Assembly (NCBI GenBank): GCA_900542255.1
Contig: UQMR01000021.1
Coordinates: forward strand, 1 to 34,400
From: an uncultured Porphyromonadaceae bacterium
GTDB taxonomy: Bacteria > Bacteroidota > Bacteroidia > Bacteroidales > Barnesiellaceae_A
Direction of reading: 5' to 3'
Length of the DNA: 34,400 nt
Part shown: one piece after another, positions 32,893 through 34,400 of the stretch
How positions within the stretch are numbered: position 1 is the stretch's first letter
How the letters are laid out: each line of letters opens with the position of its first letter
The notes under the pieces: generated by a model
The model's input: the letters and a program-made list of their open reading frames with translations, nothing else
Told to the model about the DNA's origin: nothing
Database searches by the model: none
Made by a program: the position numbers and the translations under genes

Positions 32893-34272
32893 TTATCGCA
32901 AAAGGCGCTTGACCCACCGCATACGGTCGGCATAGGGAGGGCATTTGAAGTCGAGATATAGGCGCGTGGTGGTGCGCACTACGGGTTTTGCGTGGCTGAA
33001 CAACTCGAAGCTATAACGCCCGTGGTAGGCACCCATACCGCTGGCGCCCATACCGCCGAAGGGCAAACGGTTGTTTGCCACGTGTACGATGGTGTCGTTG
33101 ATGCACACGCCGCCGGAGGCTGTATGGTTTATCATATAACGGGCTTGCCGCTTGCTCGATGTGAAGTAGTAGAGTGCCAAGGGGGTGGGATGCCCGTTGA
33201 CATACTCGACGCAATCGTCTATATCGCTAAATGGAACAATGGGGAGAAGAGGCCCGAAAATCTCAGTTGTCATAAGCGACGAGGTGGCGGGGGCGTTCTC
33301 TATCAGAGTAGGCTCTATATAAAGCTGGTTGCGGTCGGTAGCGCCGCCATGCACGATATCGCCCTCTTTCAGGAGGAGGGCCAGACGGTCGAAGTGGCAG
33401 GTATTGACGATGCGCGGATAATCGGGACTTTGAGCGGGGTTGTCGCCATATTGTGTCTTTATCTCCTCTATGATTGCCTTTATGAGAGGCTCCTTGACCT
33501 GCTGGTGTACGAAAAGCGTATCGGGGGCAACGCAAGTTTGGCCGGCATTGAGCAACTTGCCCCATACAATGCGCTGCGCGGCAATACGCAGGTCGGCATC
33601 GGCATCGACAATACACGGGCTTTTGCCGCCCAATTCGAGGGTAACGGGTGTGAGGTAACGTGCGGCAGCCTCCATCACACGATGGCCGTAGGCCTCGCCG
33701 CCGGTATAGAAGATATAGTTCCACGGGAGCGACAACAAAGCGTCGGTAACCTCCATGTCGGGCTCTACGGCTGCTACATATTCGTCTACAAAGCATTCGT
33801 CTATCAGACTTTGCAAACAAGCGGCCGTATGGGGAGCCTCTCCCGAAGGCTTTATCACAACGCAGTTGCCGGCAGCTATTGCGCCGACAAGGGGCAATAG
33901 AGCGAGATTGAAGGGATAGTTCCACGGTGCGATGACAAGTACCAACCCGCGAGGCTCATAATGGATGCTACTGCGCGACCCGAAGAGGAAAAGCGGTGTC
34001 GGGCAACGGCGCCGGGCTGCCCACGAAGACAAGTGGCGCTGCACGTAACTTATCTCGCTGAGCACCATGCCAATCTCTGAGGCATAGCTCTCGAAGGGAG
34101 CTTTTCCCAAATCGGCGTGCAGGGCCTGCATAATATCGGCCTCATGCTCTATGATACCTTCGCGCAAGCGGTCTAAGGCTGTGAGGCGATATGGAATCTC
34201 GCGTGTGATGTGCTCGTTGAAGAACAACCTCTGCCGCTCGTGCAAGGCGGCATACTTCTCTTTATCAATCAT
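32893..34272 (-). CDS. Aldehyde dehydrogenase family protein
   Basis: A 459-residue NAD(P)-dependent aldehyde dehydrogenase of the short, class 3-like type. Conserved points are PWNYPFNLALLPLVGAIAAGN (117-136), KPSGEAPHTA, the catalytic Glu213 in TLELGGKSP and nucleophile Cys247 in NAGQTCVAPD, then EIFGPLLPIVPF and PFGGMGASGMGAYHG near the C-terminus. The usual FTGS is YTGG here. The C-terminus (KCPPYADRMRWVKRLLR) is basic and could touch the membrane, as in fatty-aldehyde dehydrogenases, but it has no clear membrane span. The substrate is not decidable. A promoter box lies at 34337. Confidence 0.94.
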   Translation of the reverse strand: MIDKEKYAALHERQRLFFNEHITREIPYRLTALDRLREGIIEHEADIMQALHADLGKAPFESYASEIGMVLSEISYVQRHLSSWAARRRCPTPLFLFGSRSSIHYEPRGLVLVIAPWNYPFNLALLPLVGAIAAGNCVVIKPSGEAPHTAACLQSLIDECFVDEYVAAVEPDMEVTDALLSLPWNYIFYTGGEAYGHRVMEAAARYLTPVTLELGGKSPCIVDADADLRIAAQRIVWGKLLNAGQTCVAPDTLFVHQQVKEPLIKAIIEEIKTQYGDNPAQSPDYPRIVNTCHFDRLALLLKEGDIVHGGATDRNQLYIEPTLIENAPATSSLMTTEIFGPLLPIVPFSDIDDCVEYVNGHPTPLALYYFTSSKRQARYMINHTASGGVCINDTIVHVANNRLPFGGMGASGMGAYHGRYSFELFSHAKPVVRTTTRLYLDFKCPPYADRMRWVKRLLR

Positions 34273-34336
34273 ATTGCAGAACTGTTTATATTCTTCTTGC
34301 CGGATGATACGGCTGCATTCTCCCTATATTGTGTGG

Positions 34337-34344
34337 CAAATATA
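34337..34344 (-). promoter_or_regulatory. Promoter -7 box for the aldehyde dehydrogenase gene
   Basis: The minus strand reads TATATTTG, matching TAnnTTTG, about 65 nt upstream of the ATG at 34272. Confidence 0.6.
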
Positions 34345-34400
34345 CGAAAACTCGCCCGATTTCGGATGGATTTAGGAAGAATAATGTAAACTATTGGGCT

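Overview
The window looks like chromosomal core DNA of a Bacteroidales bacterium with roughly balanced base composition; Barnesiella or a relative is a guess. Four things point there. The genes include a fused MurF-alanine racemase, a GSCFA-domain protein, a DUF4919 protein and a TonB-dependent receptor with an N-terminal carboxypeptidase-regulatory-like domain. A lipoprotein has acidic residues right after its lipid-bearing cysteine. Promoters match the Bacteroidetes -7 box TAnnTTTG. Most start codons lack a clear Shine-Dalgarno sequence. I saw no rRNA, tRNA, CRISPR array, insertion sequence or intact prophage.

Layout. 1-4659 (+): a coiled-coil protein cut by the window edge, a polyprenyl diphosphate synthase, an unknown helical protein and a TatD-type metal-dependent nuclease, tightly spaced and probably one operon. 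4729-9865 (-): a three-gene operon of TonB-dependent receptor, beta-helix lipoprotein and secreted purple-acid-phosphatase-like enzyme, closed by a clear terminator; this is the best candidate for an uncharacterised nutrient-acquisition unit. 10208-12211 (+): a DUF456 membrane protein, an exported DUF4919 protein and a SlyD-like prolyl isomerase with a Cys/His-rich tail. 12436-14762 (+): a polysaccharide flippase overlapping a family 2 glycosyltransferase. 14753-15752 (-): two unrecognised genes, one with an internal duplication, behind a control region holding repeated TACCATA motifs. 15969-24918 (+): GSCFA protein, MurF-Alr fusion, two small membrane proteins, Dxs, TrkA and TrkH (cell wall, isoprenoid precursors, potassium uptake). 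25057-29568 (+): FtsK, LolA, TrxB and a 103-residue protein that looks like a free-standing copy of the FtsK gamma winged-helix domain. 29798-30499 (+): a Crp/Fnr-type regulator. 30796-34272 (-): a leucine-rich-repeat protein with twelve 21-residue repeats, a CvfB-like S1-domain protein and an aldehyde dehydrogenase.

How the genes work together. Much of the window serves envelope growth and division: polyprenyl carrier and Dxs for isoprenoids, MurF-Alr for peptidoglycan, flippase and glycosyltransferase for surface glycans, LolA for lipoprotein sorting, FtsK for chromosome segregation. The most interesting items are the solo FtsK-gamma-like protein just downstream of ftsK, the receptor/lipoprotein/phosphatase operon, and the unknown gene pair with its operator-like repeats. 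All functional calls rest on reading the sequence; no database search was run.
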